Of a stretch of 64,000 nt of DNA, positions 1-14,091 are shown in pieces (the stretch's first letter is position 1; every line of letters begins with the position of its first letter). This DNA comes from Polyangium mundeleinium. GTDB taxonomy: Bacteria; Myxococcota_A; Polyangia; Polyangiales; Polyangiaceae. The notes beneath the pieces were generated by a model, which had not been told where the DNA came from, ran no database searches, and saw only the letters and a list, made by a program, of their open reading frames with translations. A program made the translations under genes and the position numbers. The stretch spans positions 6,728,501 through 6,792,500 of the forward strand of contig NZ_JAQNDO010000001.1 in the NCBI RefSeq assembly GCF_028369105.1, in the 5' to 3' direction.

Positions 1-179
1 CGCCGCCCTCGATCCGGCGCAGCGCGCGCCGTATTCCTCCATACCACCGCGCGATCCCTGTGAGGTCAGTCTCCACCTAAACCAAGTCGCACTTGTCACG
101 CACCTCTGAGCTGTGCGCTCCGGTCGGCGCGACACCGTTCATCTCCCGCAATGGAACCCAAGACCCCCCCGCCCTCTCG

Positions 180-404
180 ATGCAAATCAAAGGACATTCG
201 GATCTTGCTCAGCTCATACGAGATTGGGTTAACGAACATGTGAATGAATTTCCATCGGATGCTGAGGCATTAGCACTCACAATGACATTGCTCGAACGAG
301 CAGCTCTCTATTGGTTTCGATTGGCCCCCGTAGAGAAAACAACGATGCGCTCGAGGGGACGTTTATGCCCACCCCCCATGGGGGGGAGGATCTGGCACTT
401 ATGA
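180..404 (+). CDS. Small hypothetical protein in a lower-GC patch (possible remnant)
   Basis: A 74-codon frame starts at ATG 180. It encodes an amphipathic protein (begins MQIKGHSDLAQLIRDW) with Trp, Asn and acidic residues spread as in a folded helical protein. From 180 to about 340 the DNA is clearly poorer in GC than anything around it, with A- and T-ending codons such as ctt, gct, gat and tta. That is unlike native genes here and fits a transferred gene or a remnant. The last 20 codons run into the repeat that starts near 344, so the natural C-terminus may be lost. No family is recognised and no clear ribosome binding site is seen. It may not be a functional gene. Confidence 0.28.
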   Translation: MQIKGHSDLAQLIRDWVNEHVNEFPSDAEALALTMTLLERAALYWFRLAPVEKTTMRSRGRLCPPPMGGRIWHL

Positions 405-890
405 AGGCGTGGCACGATGCGTGTTGCGTGCTCGTCGACGAGCGACGCGAGCGCGACGAGCTCCACGTCGACGAGCACGTCGATCTGCTCGCGCTCGATG
501 GGTTTGCCCCGACGCACAGCGGGGCCTCGACAAGGGCGGTCGGCCTCCCTCGAAATCTCCCCCGAGGTCCGTGGGGCTAGACCGCGCTCGAGAGGACGTT
601 TCTGCCGCCCCCGCATCCGGGGGGGCTGATCTGGCATTTATGAAGACGCGGCACGGTGCGTCTCGCGTGCTCCGCGACGAGCACCTCGAGCGCGCCGAGC
701 ACCCCGCCGCCGAGCACGTCGATCCGCTCGTCGACCAGCTCGCTCTCGATGGGTTTGCCCCGACGCACGGCCCGGCCGTCGCTGCCCTGGTCGACCTCGC
801 CGCGAATCTTCCCCGTGGTCATCGAGCCCAGACCGCGATTGAGGCCGCGGTTATGCCACCCCCGCATCCGCTGAGCATTGGTCGCCTCGT
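344..890. repeat. Decayed tandem repeat, about 240-250 bp period, 2.2 copies
   Basis: Three diverged units begin near 344, 581 and 832. Each opens with gcgctcgag-ggacgttt-type sequence followed by a C-run/G-run segment. The first two continue through atgaagrcgyggcacg and a stretch rich in cgacgagcac, then gatgggtttgccccgacgcac, to a ccccg-ggt block. The third unit breaks off after about 55 bases. Short frames are open on both strands, but none has a convincing start or a recognisable domain. I treat 1-1087 as probably non-coding apart from the low-GC frame at 180. It may be the relic of a duplicated gene. Confidence 0.5.
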
Positions 891-1087
891 CCGCGTCCGT
901 GTTCGCACCCGCCCCTCGCCTCCGTTTCCGCTTCCGCTACCACCTCAGGGCAACGTCGACCGGGAGCTTGCCATCTGGTCCGGCGTCCGCCTCCGCTCCC
1001 GCCTCCGCCTCCGCCTCCGCTTCTGCGCTTCATCCTCCCGAAGAAGTGCTTTACAGGACTCGCGCAAGTGGTCTAGCTTGCTAGATC

Positions 1088-6055
<4,968 letters not shown>

Positions 6056-6213
6056 GCGCAGGGAGGAGGCGCGGACCTCCATCCCTGGAGGCTGCAACCT
6101 CCATTCTCGCTCCACTCCACGCCAGCAATCCCACCAAAACCCCCGCGCCGCGCGCCCCACGACCTCTGGCGCGGCGCTTGCTGTTCGTCCGGGGACCCGC
6201 AAGGAGACCCCGG

Positions 6214-7215
6214 ATGAAGACGCCGCCGACCACCGCCGTCCACGAAGCCATCGATTCCGCGTACGAGCGCCTCGTCGCCACGCTCCCCGAGCACCTCGCG
6301 ACGATCGCCCGCGAATTGCCGTATCGATTCGGGCTCACGCCGAACCCGGGGACGCCGTGGAGCCGGGTCTTCAACAATGCGGCGGTGCTCGGCTTCCCCG
6401 CGCTGCTCCTCGGCGCCGAGCGGGCCTCGCGGAAGATCCGAGAGCGCGCGGTCGAGGCGCACCTGTTCGCGATCATCGCCGCCTTTGGGATGGATCGAAT
6501 CGACGATGGGCAAATCATCGCCGGCGCGGCCGAGCGCGCGCTCATTCATATCGTTCGGCGCGCGCGGGATCAGGCGCTCGCGCCGCTGCTCGCGAGCGCG
6601 CCGGAGGGAGCGTGCACCTTTGCTTGGGGGGAGCAGGTCACCGCCGAATCCGTGGAGGAGGAGCGGGCCGTCTTCGCAGGGTGCGCGCCGGCGACCCTCG
6701 ATCGGTATCGAGCGATCTCGCTGAAGAAGCAGGGGTTGGCCTTCCCGGCGAGCATGACCGCGACGGCGGCGGCCGGATGGAGCGCGGAGGAGCGACGGCA
6801 CGTCGAGGCATTGGTCGCCGGCGCGGCGCTGGGGCTCCAGTACAGGGACGACGTGGTCGATTGGATCGATGATTTCGAGCTCGGCGCTTCGTGGCACGTC
6901 GCTTTGCTGGAGCACGCGCCGGCGGAGGCGACGGTGGAGGCCCTCGAGCAGCAGCTCCACGCCGAGGGCGGGTTGGTCCGGTTCCTCGAAATGTCGAGCG
7001 AGGCCTTCCACCAGGCTGGAGTTGCCGCCGAGGCCTTGGGCGCGGCAGCCCTCGCCGCCTGGGCCCATAGCCAGGCCGAGCAGACGGCCGTTCTGGCGGA
7101 GCGCGAGGCCCAAAGCCCCGGCTTCGCCGTGCGCTGGGAACGGACGCGCCGCGCGCAGCGGGAGCAGCAGCAAGCCATGCTCGCCGAACAACCCGTCGCG
7201 CGCGCGGCGGGATGA
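6214..7215 (+). CDS. Possible isoprenoid-synthase-fold protein
   Basis: The 333-aa protein starts at ATG 6214, nine bases after a good AAGGAGA ribosome binding site; the frame is open further upstream but without such a site. It is mostly alpha-helical and Ala-rich. Near residue 215 it has LGLQYRDDVVDWIDD, which resembles the second Asp-rich motif of class I polyprenyl synthases (Q-x-x-DD-x-x-D). Near residue 95, MDRIDDGQ may be a decayed first motif. KQGLAFPA near residue 175 fits the Lys before that motif in the family. No complete first DDxxD is visible, so catalytic activity is doubtful. It could equally be an unrelated helical protein. The gene stands alone. Confidence 0.6.
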   Translation: MKTPPTTAVHEAIDSAYERLVATLPEHLATIARELPYRFGLTPNPGTPWSRVFNNAAVLGFPALLLGAERASRKIRERAVEAHLFAIIAAFGMDRIDDGQIIAGAAERALIHIVRRARDQALAPLLASAPEGACTFAWGEQVTAESVEEERAVFAGCAPATLDRYRAISLKKQGLAFPASMTATAAAGWSAEERRHVEALVAGAALGLQYRDDVVDWIDDFELGASWHVALLEHAPAEATVEALEQQLHAEGGLVRFLEMSSEAFHQAGVAAEALGAAALAAWAHSQAEQTAVLAEREAQSPGFAVRWERTRRAQREQQQAMLAEQPVARAAG

Positions 7216-7428
7216 TCCAGGACCGCTCCGCAATCCCGCGTCCGAGACGTAGGACCAAAGTTCTATGGCGCGAGGTCCAGGCTCCTCTACTCTAGCTCCA
7301 CCCATGCCCAAAGCATGGGTTCAACGGGGAGGAACGGGGGGCGTTTCTTTTCGAAGCAAGCCGTTGTCGCACCGGCTCGGAGGAGCCCCCTTGCCCGACC
7401 CCAAATACGTCAACAGAGGAGCAAGATC

Positions 7429-7776
7429 GTGGCAGCGTATTTCCGATTCACTGACACCAACGGCCAATCGCGCTTCGTGATCGAGCTGAAAGATGACGCG
7501 AAGATCGCGCACGCGCGCCGGATCCTCAGCGGGGAGGAGAAGCAGAAGGTTCATGTGCTCGGCAGGATCATCAAGCGAGCGGTCCCGTACAATCCAGGAT
7601 GGAGTTACCACCTGGATCCGAACACCATCGACTTCTTCGAGATGGCGATCGAGGTCTGCGACTCCAGCGCGCAGTACCTCGAAGAGCACCTCGACGAGGC
7701 CTGTGGGGCCTTCCTTCCGGGCTGCATGTGGTGCCCGTGGTCCTCGCGGCTCGTGGACGAAGTGAAGCCGGGCTGA
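7429..7776 (+). CDS. BP74-type domain protein
   Basis: A 115-aa protein starts at GTG 7429, seven bases after AGAGGAG. Upstream ATGs at 7265 and 7315 lack such a site and would add a sequence unlike the family. The whole protein matches the conserved N-terminal domain of calmodulin-binding protein BP74: YFRFTDTNGQSRFVIEL, then ARRILSGEE, then NPGWSYHLDP, then FFEMAIEVCD, and a Cys/Trp-rich end (GAFLPGCMWCPWSSR). The domain occurs in Dictyostelium and in scattered bacteria, and its bacterial role is not established. No signal peptide is seen. The three late cysteines could form a disulfide or bind metal. Confidence 0.85.
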   Translation: MAAYFRFTDTNGQSRFVIELKDDAKIAHARRILSGEEKQKVHVLGRIIKRAVPYNPGWSYHLDPNTIDFFEMAIEVCDSSAQYLEEHLDEACGAFLPGCMWCPWSSRLVDEVKPG

Positions 7777-7879
7777 CGCCGACGTCGCCCGCGGACGCCG
7801 AGCCGGTCACGCTTCGTGCCCGGCTCGCGCGTCGAGGACCGCCGGTCCAAGGCGGCCCGAGGTCTGCTAAAACGCCCCC

Positions 7880-8455
7880 ATGGCAAACGACGCTCTCGCC
7901 GCGACCGACGTCATCGACGCACGACATCCCGAAATCGCTGCCCTGGCAGCGGCGCTCGCGCGAGGTGCGTCCGGGCCGATCGAGATCGCCCGTCGTTGTT
8001 TCACCTGGGTACGCGACGAGGTCCGCCATACCCTCGACATCCAGGCCGGACCGCTCACCTGCACGGCCTCCGAAGTGCTGCGCCACCGCACCGGCTTCTG
8101 TTACGCCAAGAGCCACCTGCTCGCTGCCCTCCTGCGCGCGAATGGCCTGCCTGCCGGCCTGTGTTATCAGCGGCTCGCGAATGGGTCAGGGTATTGCCTC
8201 CACGGGTTCAACGCCGTCGAGCTTCCGGGCATCGGCTGGTATCGCATCGACGCGCGCGGCAACAAGCCCGGCATTGACGCCGCGTTCGACCCGCCCACCG
8301 AACGGCTGGCCTATGCCGCGACGGAGGCCGGCGAGGTCGACGATAAGGCCGTGTACGCCCATCCGCTCCCGGTCGTCGTGGCCAAGCTGCGCGCCCATAC
8401 CGACTGGCAAAGCTTCGCGGCCGACCTGCCCGACGACGTCTTGGCGCGCGTCTAG
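7880..8455 (+). CDS. Transglutaminase-like cysteine protease-fold protein
   Basis: A 191-aa cytosolic protein with the transglutaminase-like core. The likely catalytic triad is Cys in GFCYAKSHLLAAL (about residue 74), His in YCLHGFNAVEL (about 113) and Asp in WYRIDARGN (about 126). The N-terminal helix (FTWVRDEVRH) and the spacing are typical of short bacterial transglutaminase-like proteins. These usually act as proteases or amidases rather than protein cross-linkers. It lies 100 bp after the BP74-domain gene on the same strand, with no obvious functional link. The substrate cannot be told from sequence. Confidence 0.85.
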   Translation: MANDALAATDVIDARHPEIAALAAALARGASGPIEIARRCFTWVRDEVRHTLDIQAGPLTCTASEVLRHRTGFCYAKSHLLAALLRANGLPAGLCYQRLANGSGYCLHGFNAVELPGIGWYRIDARGNKPGIDAAFDPPTERLAYAATEAGEVDDKAVYAHPLPVVVAKLRAHTDWQSFAADLPDDVLARV

Positions 8456-8638
8456 GCACGGGTAAGCACTCGCAGTACGGAGGAAAGGTGCCCCGGACGG
8501 CACGGGTGTGACCGCGCTTGATCTCCCCAGAAGCGCGCCTTTAGACTCCTGGATTCATCTGCCGTCCGTGAAGAGCGGCGCAGAGGGATGCGCAGGGGGC
8601 GTGACGTCGTGCAGACGAATGCGCCGGAGAGGGGAGCG

Positions 8639-11600
8639 ATGTCGCTGTTTTTGGCCACCGAGGAAACGACGGCCGATGTCAAGGGGTTTGAGATCACCTC
8701 CAAGATCGGCGAGGGCGTCAGGTATGTGACGTATCGCGGCCGCCGGTTGGGCGACGGGCAGGACGTGGCCGTCAAGGTCATGGCAGCCGATTCCAACCGA
8801 CTCGCCGATATCGCGCGCCTCAAGCATACCTACGGCATTCTGCAGCGGATCGATTCGGACAAGATCGTCAAGGTCCACGGCGTCGAGGAGCAAAGGGATG
8901 GCCTGGCGGTCATCACCGAGTATTTCCCCGGCACCTCCCTGGCGAGCCTCCTCGCGCGGCAAGGGACGCTCGATATCGATGCATTCCTGCGCCTCGGCAT
9001 CTCCCTGGCCGAAGCCCTTGCCGATCTCCACCGCCGTGGCCTCGTCCACGGGGACACGCGGCCCGAAAACATCCTGCTCGGGGCGGAGAACCAGATCAAG
9101 CTCACGGGCTTCGGCGTCGATGGCGTCGTGACGCGGGAGAAAGAGGAGATCTACAGCCGCCGCGTCCTCTCGGAGCTGCTCCCCTATAGCTCGCCCGAGC
9201 AGACGAACCGCATGAACCGGAGCGTGGACTACCGGACGGACATGTATTCGCTGGGGGTCGTCTTTTACGAAATGCTCGTGGGGCGCAGGCCCTTCGAGGC
9301 CGAGGACCCGCTCGAGCTGATCCACGCCCATCTCGCCGCGTCGCCCCCTTCGCCCTCGGAGGCGAGGCCGGAGGTGCCCGAGGCGCTCTCCGCCATCGTC
9401 CTCAAGCTGCTCCGCAAGGGCGCCGAAGATCGCTACAGCAGCGCCGAAGGCCTGCAGGCAGACCTCTCCGAGTGCCAGCGGCAATGGCAAACGACCGGCC
9501 AGATCGAGCCCTTCGTCCTCGGCCAGCACGACCGGAGTGATCTGCTCCAGATCCATCAGGGGCTTTACGGCCGCGAAAAGGACATCCGAAAGCTCATCGA
9601 ATCGTTCGACGACGTGCTCCGGGGCAGGCGCGCGATCATCCTGGTGTCGGGTTACTCGGGCATCGGAAAGTCCTCCCTCGTCCAGGAGATCTTGAAGCCG
9701 CTGGCGCGGGAGAAAGGGTATTACATCAGCGGGAAGTACGACCAGTACATCCGCGATACCCCCTACAGCGCCGTGATCCAGGCGTTCGACGCGCTCCTCA
9801 AGCAGCTCCTCTGCGAGAGCGAGGAGCGGCTCGCGGCATGGCGGGAGGCCATTCTCGGCGCCCTCGGCAGCAATGGGCAGGTCCTCTGCGACTTCTTGCC
9901 CTCGCTCAAGCACATCATCGGCGAGCAGCCGCCCGTCCCCGCGCTCGGGCCCGTCGAGGCGCAAAACCGCGTCAACCTCTATTTCCGGAAGTTCGTGTCG
10001 GTGTTCGCCCGGCCAGCCCACCCGCTGGCGATCTTCCTCGACGACCTGCAATGGGTGGACGCGGCGAGCTTGAGCCTGATCACGTCCATCCTCGCGGACG
10101 AAGACCGATCGGCGCTCTTCTTTTGCGGCGCCTACCGGGACAACGAGGTGAGCCCGACCCACGCGTTCATGGTTGCGCTGGAGGAGCTCGAGCAGGGCGG
10201 CACCGAGGTCGTCGACATCGTCCTCGAGCCCCTCGACATCGCCTCTTTGAGCGCGCTCATCAACGACAGCCTCGGCGTCGACGACGGGGATGCGCTCGCC
10301 GCGGTGGTGCTGCGCAAGACCGGCGGCAATCCCTTTTTCGTGAAGCGCTTCCTTCGGCACCTGTACGAGGCGAAGGTGCTCTTCCGGGATCCCGCGGCGG
10401 GGTGGCGCTGGGATCTCTCGGCCATCGAGCGATTGGACTCCTCCGACAACGTCCTCGGCCTCATGGCGGAGACGCTCCTGCGCCTCCCTCCGCGCACGCA
10501 GGACGTCCTCCGCCAGGCCTCGGCGATTGGCAACGTCCTCGATCTGGAGGTCCTCTACGCCATCAGCGCGACTCCTCCGGACGAGACGTACGCGAGCCTG
10601 GAGGAAGCCATCCGCGAGGGCTTGATCGTGACCGCGGGCGAGCAGCTCCGCTTCGCGCACGACAAGATCCAGGAGGCCGCCTATTCCTTGATCCCGGTGG
10701 CGGACCGAGCGGCATACCATTACCGGATCGGAGAGATCCTCCTCCTCAAGCTCGATCCCAACAAGGGACAAGACCTGTTCGACATCGTCAATCACCTGAA
10801 CAACGCGGGGGACTTGATCACGGCGCCGGGCGCGCGCCTCGAATCCGCGCGGCTCAATTTGAAGGTCGCCGAGCGCGCCGAGGAATCAGGCGCCTTCTCC
10901 GCGGCCCTCAAGTATCTGGAGCATGGCGCGGCCATGCTGCCCCGCGACGCGTGGAGCGCGGAGTACGAGCTCTCCTTTGCCTATCACACGAAAAAGGGCG
11001 TGCTCGAATCGCTCTGCGAGCGGCACGACGACGCGCTCGCGACGCTCGCCGCTTGCTTCAAGGAAGCCAAGGGGCGCGTGCACCAGACGGCGGTCCGGCG
11101 CCTGATCATGAACGTGCAGATCCTGAAGAACGATCTGCTCGCGGCCCTCGACGAGGGGCTCGCCGCGCTGCGCGCGTTCGGCATCGATTTGCCGCCCTTC
11201 CCGGACGCGGACGCGCTCGCCGCCGAGCGCGCGCGGACGTTTGCCATGATCGGCGACCGGCCCGTCGCCTCGCTCATCGATCTGCCTCCGCAGAACGACC
11301 CGGAGATCGCCGCGCTGCAGGACCTCCTGCAGGAGATGTTCACGCCCTGCTACCAGCTCGGCACGAACAACCTGGCGATCACGATCATGAAGATGCTGCA
11401 AAACACGTTGACCCACGGCATCTCCAGAAACTCGATCTTCGCGTACATGAACTTCGGGACCGTGCTCTGCGCGAGCATGGATATCGAGAAGGGATACGAG
11501 TTCGGCCGCGCGGCGGTGCGCCTGAACGAGATTCACCCGGACAAGAAGTCCGAGGCCATGCTGGCCAACATGTGGGCGGCGTGGGTCCAGCACTGGAAGG

Positions 11601-13567
11601 AAGGCTATACGACCTACAAGGCGACGCTCCGCAGAGGCATGCACACCGGCGTCGAGACGGGTCAATACATCTGGGCCTTTTACAACACGGCCAATGCGAG
11701 CACGAACAGCCTCCTCCAGGGGCGGCACCTCCAGGAGATCCTCGAAGAAGCGCGGCAATACCAGCCGCTCTGCAAGCTCGACAAGTTCAACGCCATGACC
11801 TGGATGGTCAGCGCCATCGCCGAGGTTTGCGAGGATCTGAGCAGGCCCGCGGAGGCGGACGCGTCGTCGCGCGTCGCCTGGGTCGACATCGACGTCATCA
11901 AGGCGGATGCCCGGAAGATCAACAACACGGCTTCGCTTTATTTCGCGAACGTGTACGACGTCCTCGGAGGTGTCTTCAAGGGCGCCTACGAAGAGGTCGC
12001 GGCGATGTGGGGCGCGACGGATCCCGCGGGCGACGTCATGCTCCCGGCCTGGCACGCGACCCCCTGCTTCTACTTCTATGGCGGCGTGGCCTTCGCGCGC
12101 GCCTCGACGACCGCGCCGCCGGACCTGCGCGAGCTCTACCTCGCGAGGTTTTACGATTGCGCGCGCAGGATGGCCGTCTGGTCCGAGCTCAACCCGGAGA
12201 GCCTGCGCCATCGCCACCTTTTGCTCCAGGCCGAGCTCGCCCGGATCGAGCCGTCCGAGCGCGCGGGGCACCTCTACGACGAGGCGATCGCCGCCGCCCG
12301 CGAAGGGGGATTCGCCCACGATGAGGCGCTCGGCAATGAGCTCTGCGCCCGTCATTACCTCGACCGTGGCAGGTCGTTCCTCGCGCGTGTCTATCTCGCC
12401 GAGGCGCATCGGGCCTACGCGCGGTGGGGCGCCGTCCGCGTGATGGAGCGCCTCGAAAAGGAGTTTTCGCACGTGCTCCGGCCGGAGGCGGGGCTCGGCC
12501 GGATCGAGCGCGTGGCGGACGGGGACCCCGCCGCGCGCAAGCTCGACCTCGGCGCCGTCGTCAAGGCCTCGCAGGCGATCTCGGGCGAGATCCTGATCCC
12601 GCAGCTCCTGCAGAAGCTGATGCACGTCCTCCTCGAAAGCGCGGGCGCGAGAAAGGGGTTCGTGATCCTCCGGGAAAATGAGCGGCTCGTGATCCGGGCC
12701 GAAGGCCACATCGATCAGGCCGAGATCCGCGTGCTCCCGTCCGCGCCCCTGGAGTCGCGCCGGGATCTGGCCACCTGCGTGGTGAAATACGTGGCGAGGA
12801 CGGCGGAGAGCGTCGTCCTCCACGAAGGGGCGAAGAACAGCCCCTTCGCGGACGACCCCTACATCGAGCAGAGCCAGCTCCGATCACTCCTGGCGACGCC
12901 CATCCTGCGGCAGGGGCGGCTCGTCGGGGTCCTGTACCTGGAAAACGAGCTCGCCGGGAGTGTGTTCACGCCGGATCGAATGGAGATGCTCCGGCTCCTG
13001 TCGGCGCAGGTCGCCATTTCCATCGAGAACGCGCTCCTCTATTCGAGCCTCGAAGAGAACGTGCGCGCGCGGACGCGGGAGATCGAGCAAGCCAACGCGC
13101 GGATCCTGTCGCTCAATGCCGAGCAGCAGCGCCGGCAGGAGATGGAGCTCTCGCAAAAGCAGGCGCTCATCGCGCAGCAAAAAGAGCTCATCCGTGTCCT
13201 GTCCACGCCCATCCTGGAGGTGTGGGACGGGGTGCTCACCATTCCGATCGTCGGTGTCATCGACGAGGAGCGCTCGTCCGTCATCACGCAGAACCTGCTC
13301 GCGCGGGTCGTCGAGACCCAATCGAAGTTCGCGATCGTCGATCTGACAGGCGTCGACGAGATGGATCCCGGGACGGCCGAGCACATCGTGCGTATCATCG
13401 GCGCCGTGCGGCTGCTCGGGGCGAGGAGCGTCATCACGGGCATCCAGCCCGCCGTGGCCCGCGCGATGATCTCCCTCGGCGTCGATCTCAGCCGCATCCA
13501 GACACGCGCCAATCTCCGCGACGGCCTGCGGACGTGCCTGAACCTCGGACGGGGCAAGGATTCGTAG
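8639..13567 (+). CDS. Pseudokinase / AAA ATPase / GAF / STAS signalling protein
   Basis: A 1642-aa regulator. ATG 8639 is chosen because GGAGAGGGG lies just upstream. Domains in order: a Ser/Thr kinase fold (about 15-285), a STAND-like AAA ATPase with P-loop GYSGIGKSS (about 337) and Walker B LAIFLDDLQWVD (about 464), a long helical TPR-like region (about 650-1290), a GAF domain (about 1305-1460), a short coiled coil and a C-terminal STAS domain (about 1522-1637). The catalytic loop reads HGDTRPEN, and the metal-binding DFG is GFG, so the kinase is probably inactive. Related multidomain proteins normally end in a histidine kinase; here the end resembles RsbR-type stressosome STAS (DLTGVDEMD...LLGARSVITGI). 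I infer an ATP-gated signal integrator whose output is protein binding rather than phosphotransfer. Confidence 0.9.
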   Translation: MSLFLATEETTADVKGFEITSKIGEGVRYVTYRGRRLGDGQDVAVKVMAADSNRLADIARLKHTYGILQRIDSDKIVKVHGVEEQRDGLAVITEYFPGTSLASLLARQGTLDIDAFLRLGISLAEALADLHRRGLVHGDTRPENILLGAENQIKLTGFGVDGVVTREKEEIYSRRVLSELLPYSSPEQTNRMNRSVDYRTDMYSLGVVFYEMLVGRRPFEAEDPLELIHAHLAASPPSPSEARPEVPEALSAIVLKLLRKGAEDRYSSAEGLQADLSECQRQWQTTGQIEPFVLGQHDRSDLLQIHQGLYGREKDIRKLIESFDDVLRGRRAIILVSGYSGIGKSSLVQEILKPLAREKGYYISGKYDQYIRDTPYSAVIQAFDALLKQLLCESEERLAAWREAILGALGSNGQVLCDFLPSLKHIIGEQPPVPALGPVEAQNRVNLYFRKFVSVFARPAHPLAIFLDDLQWVDAASLSLITSILADEDRSALFFCGAYRDNEVSPTHAFMVALEELEQGGTEVVDIVLEPLDIASLSALINDSLGVDDGDALAAVVLRKTGGNPFFVKRFLRHLYEAKVLFRDPAAGWRWDLSAIERLDSSDNVLGLMAETLLRLPPRTQDVLRQASAIGNVLDLEVLYAISATPPDETYASLEEAIREGLIVTAGEQLRFAHDKIQEAAYSLIPVADRAAYHYRIGEILLLKLDPNKGQDLFDIVNHLNNAGDLITAPGARLESARLNLKVAERAEESGAFSAALKYLEHGAAMLPRDAWSAEYELSFAYHTKKGVLESLCERHDDALATLAACFKEAKGRVHQTAVRRLIMNVQILKNDLLAALDEGLAALRAFGIDLPPFPDADALAAERARTFAMIGDRPVASLIDLPPQNDPEIAALQDLLQEMFTPCYQLGTNNLAITIMKMLQNTLTHGISRNSIFAYMNFGTVLCASMDIEKGYEFGRAAVRLNEIHPDKKSEAMLANMWAAWVQHWKEGYTTYKATLRRGMHTGVETGQYIWAFYNTANASTNSLLQGRHLQEILEEARQYQPLCKLDKFNAMTWMVSAIAEVCEDLSRPAEADASSRVAWVDIDVIKADARKINNTASLYFANVYDVLGGVFKGAYEEVAAMWGATDPAGDVMLPAWHATPCFYFYGGVAFARASTTAPPDLRELYLARFYDCARRMAVWSELNPESLRHRHLLLQAELARIEPSERAGHLYDEAIAAAREGGFAHDEALGNELCARHYLDRGRSFLARVYLAEAHRAYARWGAVRVMERLEKEFSHVLRPEAGLGRIERVADGDPAARKLDLGAVVKASQAISGEILIPQLLQKLMHVLLESAGARKGFVILRENERLVIRAEGHIDQAEIRVLPSAPLESRRDLATCVVKYVARTAESVVLHEGAKNSPFADDPYIEQSQLRSLLATPILRQGRLVGVLYLENELAGSVFTPDRMEMLRLLSAQVAISIENALLYSSLEENVRARTREIEQANARILSLNAEQQRRQEMELSQKQALIAQQKELIRVLSTPILEVWDGVLTIPIVGVIDEERSSVITQNLLARVVETQSKFAIVDLTGVDEMDPGTAEHIVRIIGAVRLLGARSVITGIQPAVARAMISLGVDLSRIQTRANLRDGLRTCLNLGRGKDS

Positions 13568-13579
13568 GACCTCGGCGCA

Positions 13580-14086
13580 TCACCTCAGCGGCAGGGACAC
13601 ATAAGACGGGTCCCCCGGCGGCGAGACGAACGTCAGCTCGGTGGATCGATTCTCCATATCGACATAAAGCGGGTCGACGGTGTCGACGACGAGCGTGAGG
13701 CGATGGCCCTCCGGCACGTCGTAGGCCGTCACGAAAAAGTCCGTGTCCACGGGATAGACCTGGCCGGCCACCGCCTCGGGGATCGTGAAGGGGATAGGCG
13801 TCACGAGGCGCCCCATTCCCAGCTTGTCCGTATCGTAGAGATAGGCGATCACCGTCGTCGACGCGGAGCTGCCCGGCGCGACCGTCACGTGCAGGTGCGC
13901 GGCCCCGCGCAGGCGCAGCGCGCTCGCCAGGACGTCCGACTGCCAGACGCCCGCGTTCGTGCGGTTCACGCCGGCGATGGACACCGGCTGCGCCTCGCCC
14001 ATGAACACCTCGCTCGCGACGGTGTCCACGCCCGTGACGATCGGCCAGCGCCAGCCGGTCCATGCGCGCGCGACCAGCGCGCCCTC
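13580..14086 (-). pseudogene. 3' fragment of a CocE/NonD-family hydrolase (PepX C-terminal domain)
   Basis: About 168 codons are open between an in-frame TGA at 14087-14089 and the stop at 13580; the first usable start is GTG 14029. The product is the jelly-roll C-terminal domain of X-Pro dipeptidyl-peptidase/cocaine esterase-like hydrolases. It has VTVAPGSSASTTVIAYLYD, then DTDFFVTAYDVPEGHRLTLV and DTVDPLY. The catalytic alpha/beta-hydrolase part (about 400 residues) is absent. Upstream sequence switches abruptly to a different gene on the other strand. It is best read as a truncated gene at a rearrangement point, although a free-standing jelly-roll protein starting at 14029 cannot be excluded. 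Confidence 0.65.
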
Positions 14087-14091
14087 TCAGG

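Noticed and set aside
390..425. Sigma-54-like TGGCAC...TTGC
   Set aside because: The spacing between GG and GC is three bases too long and no gene starts downstream.
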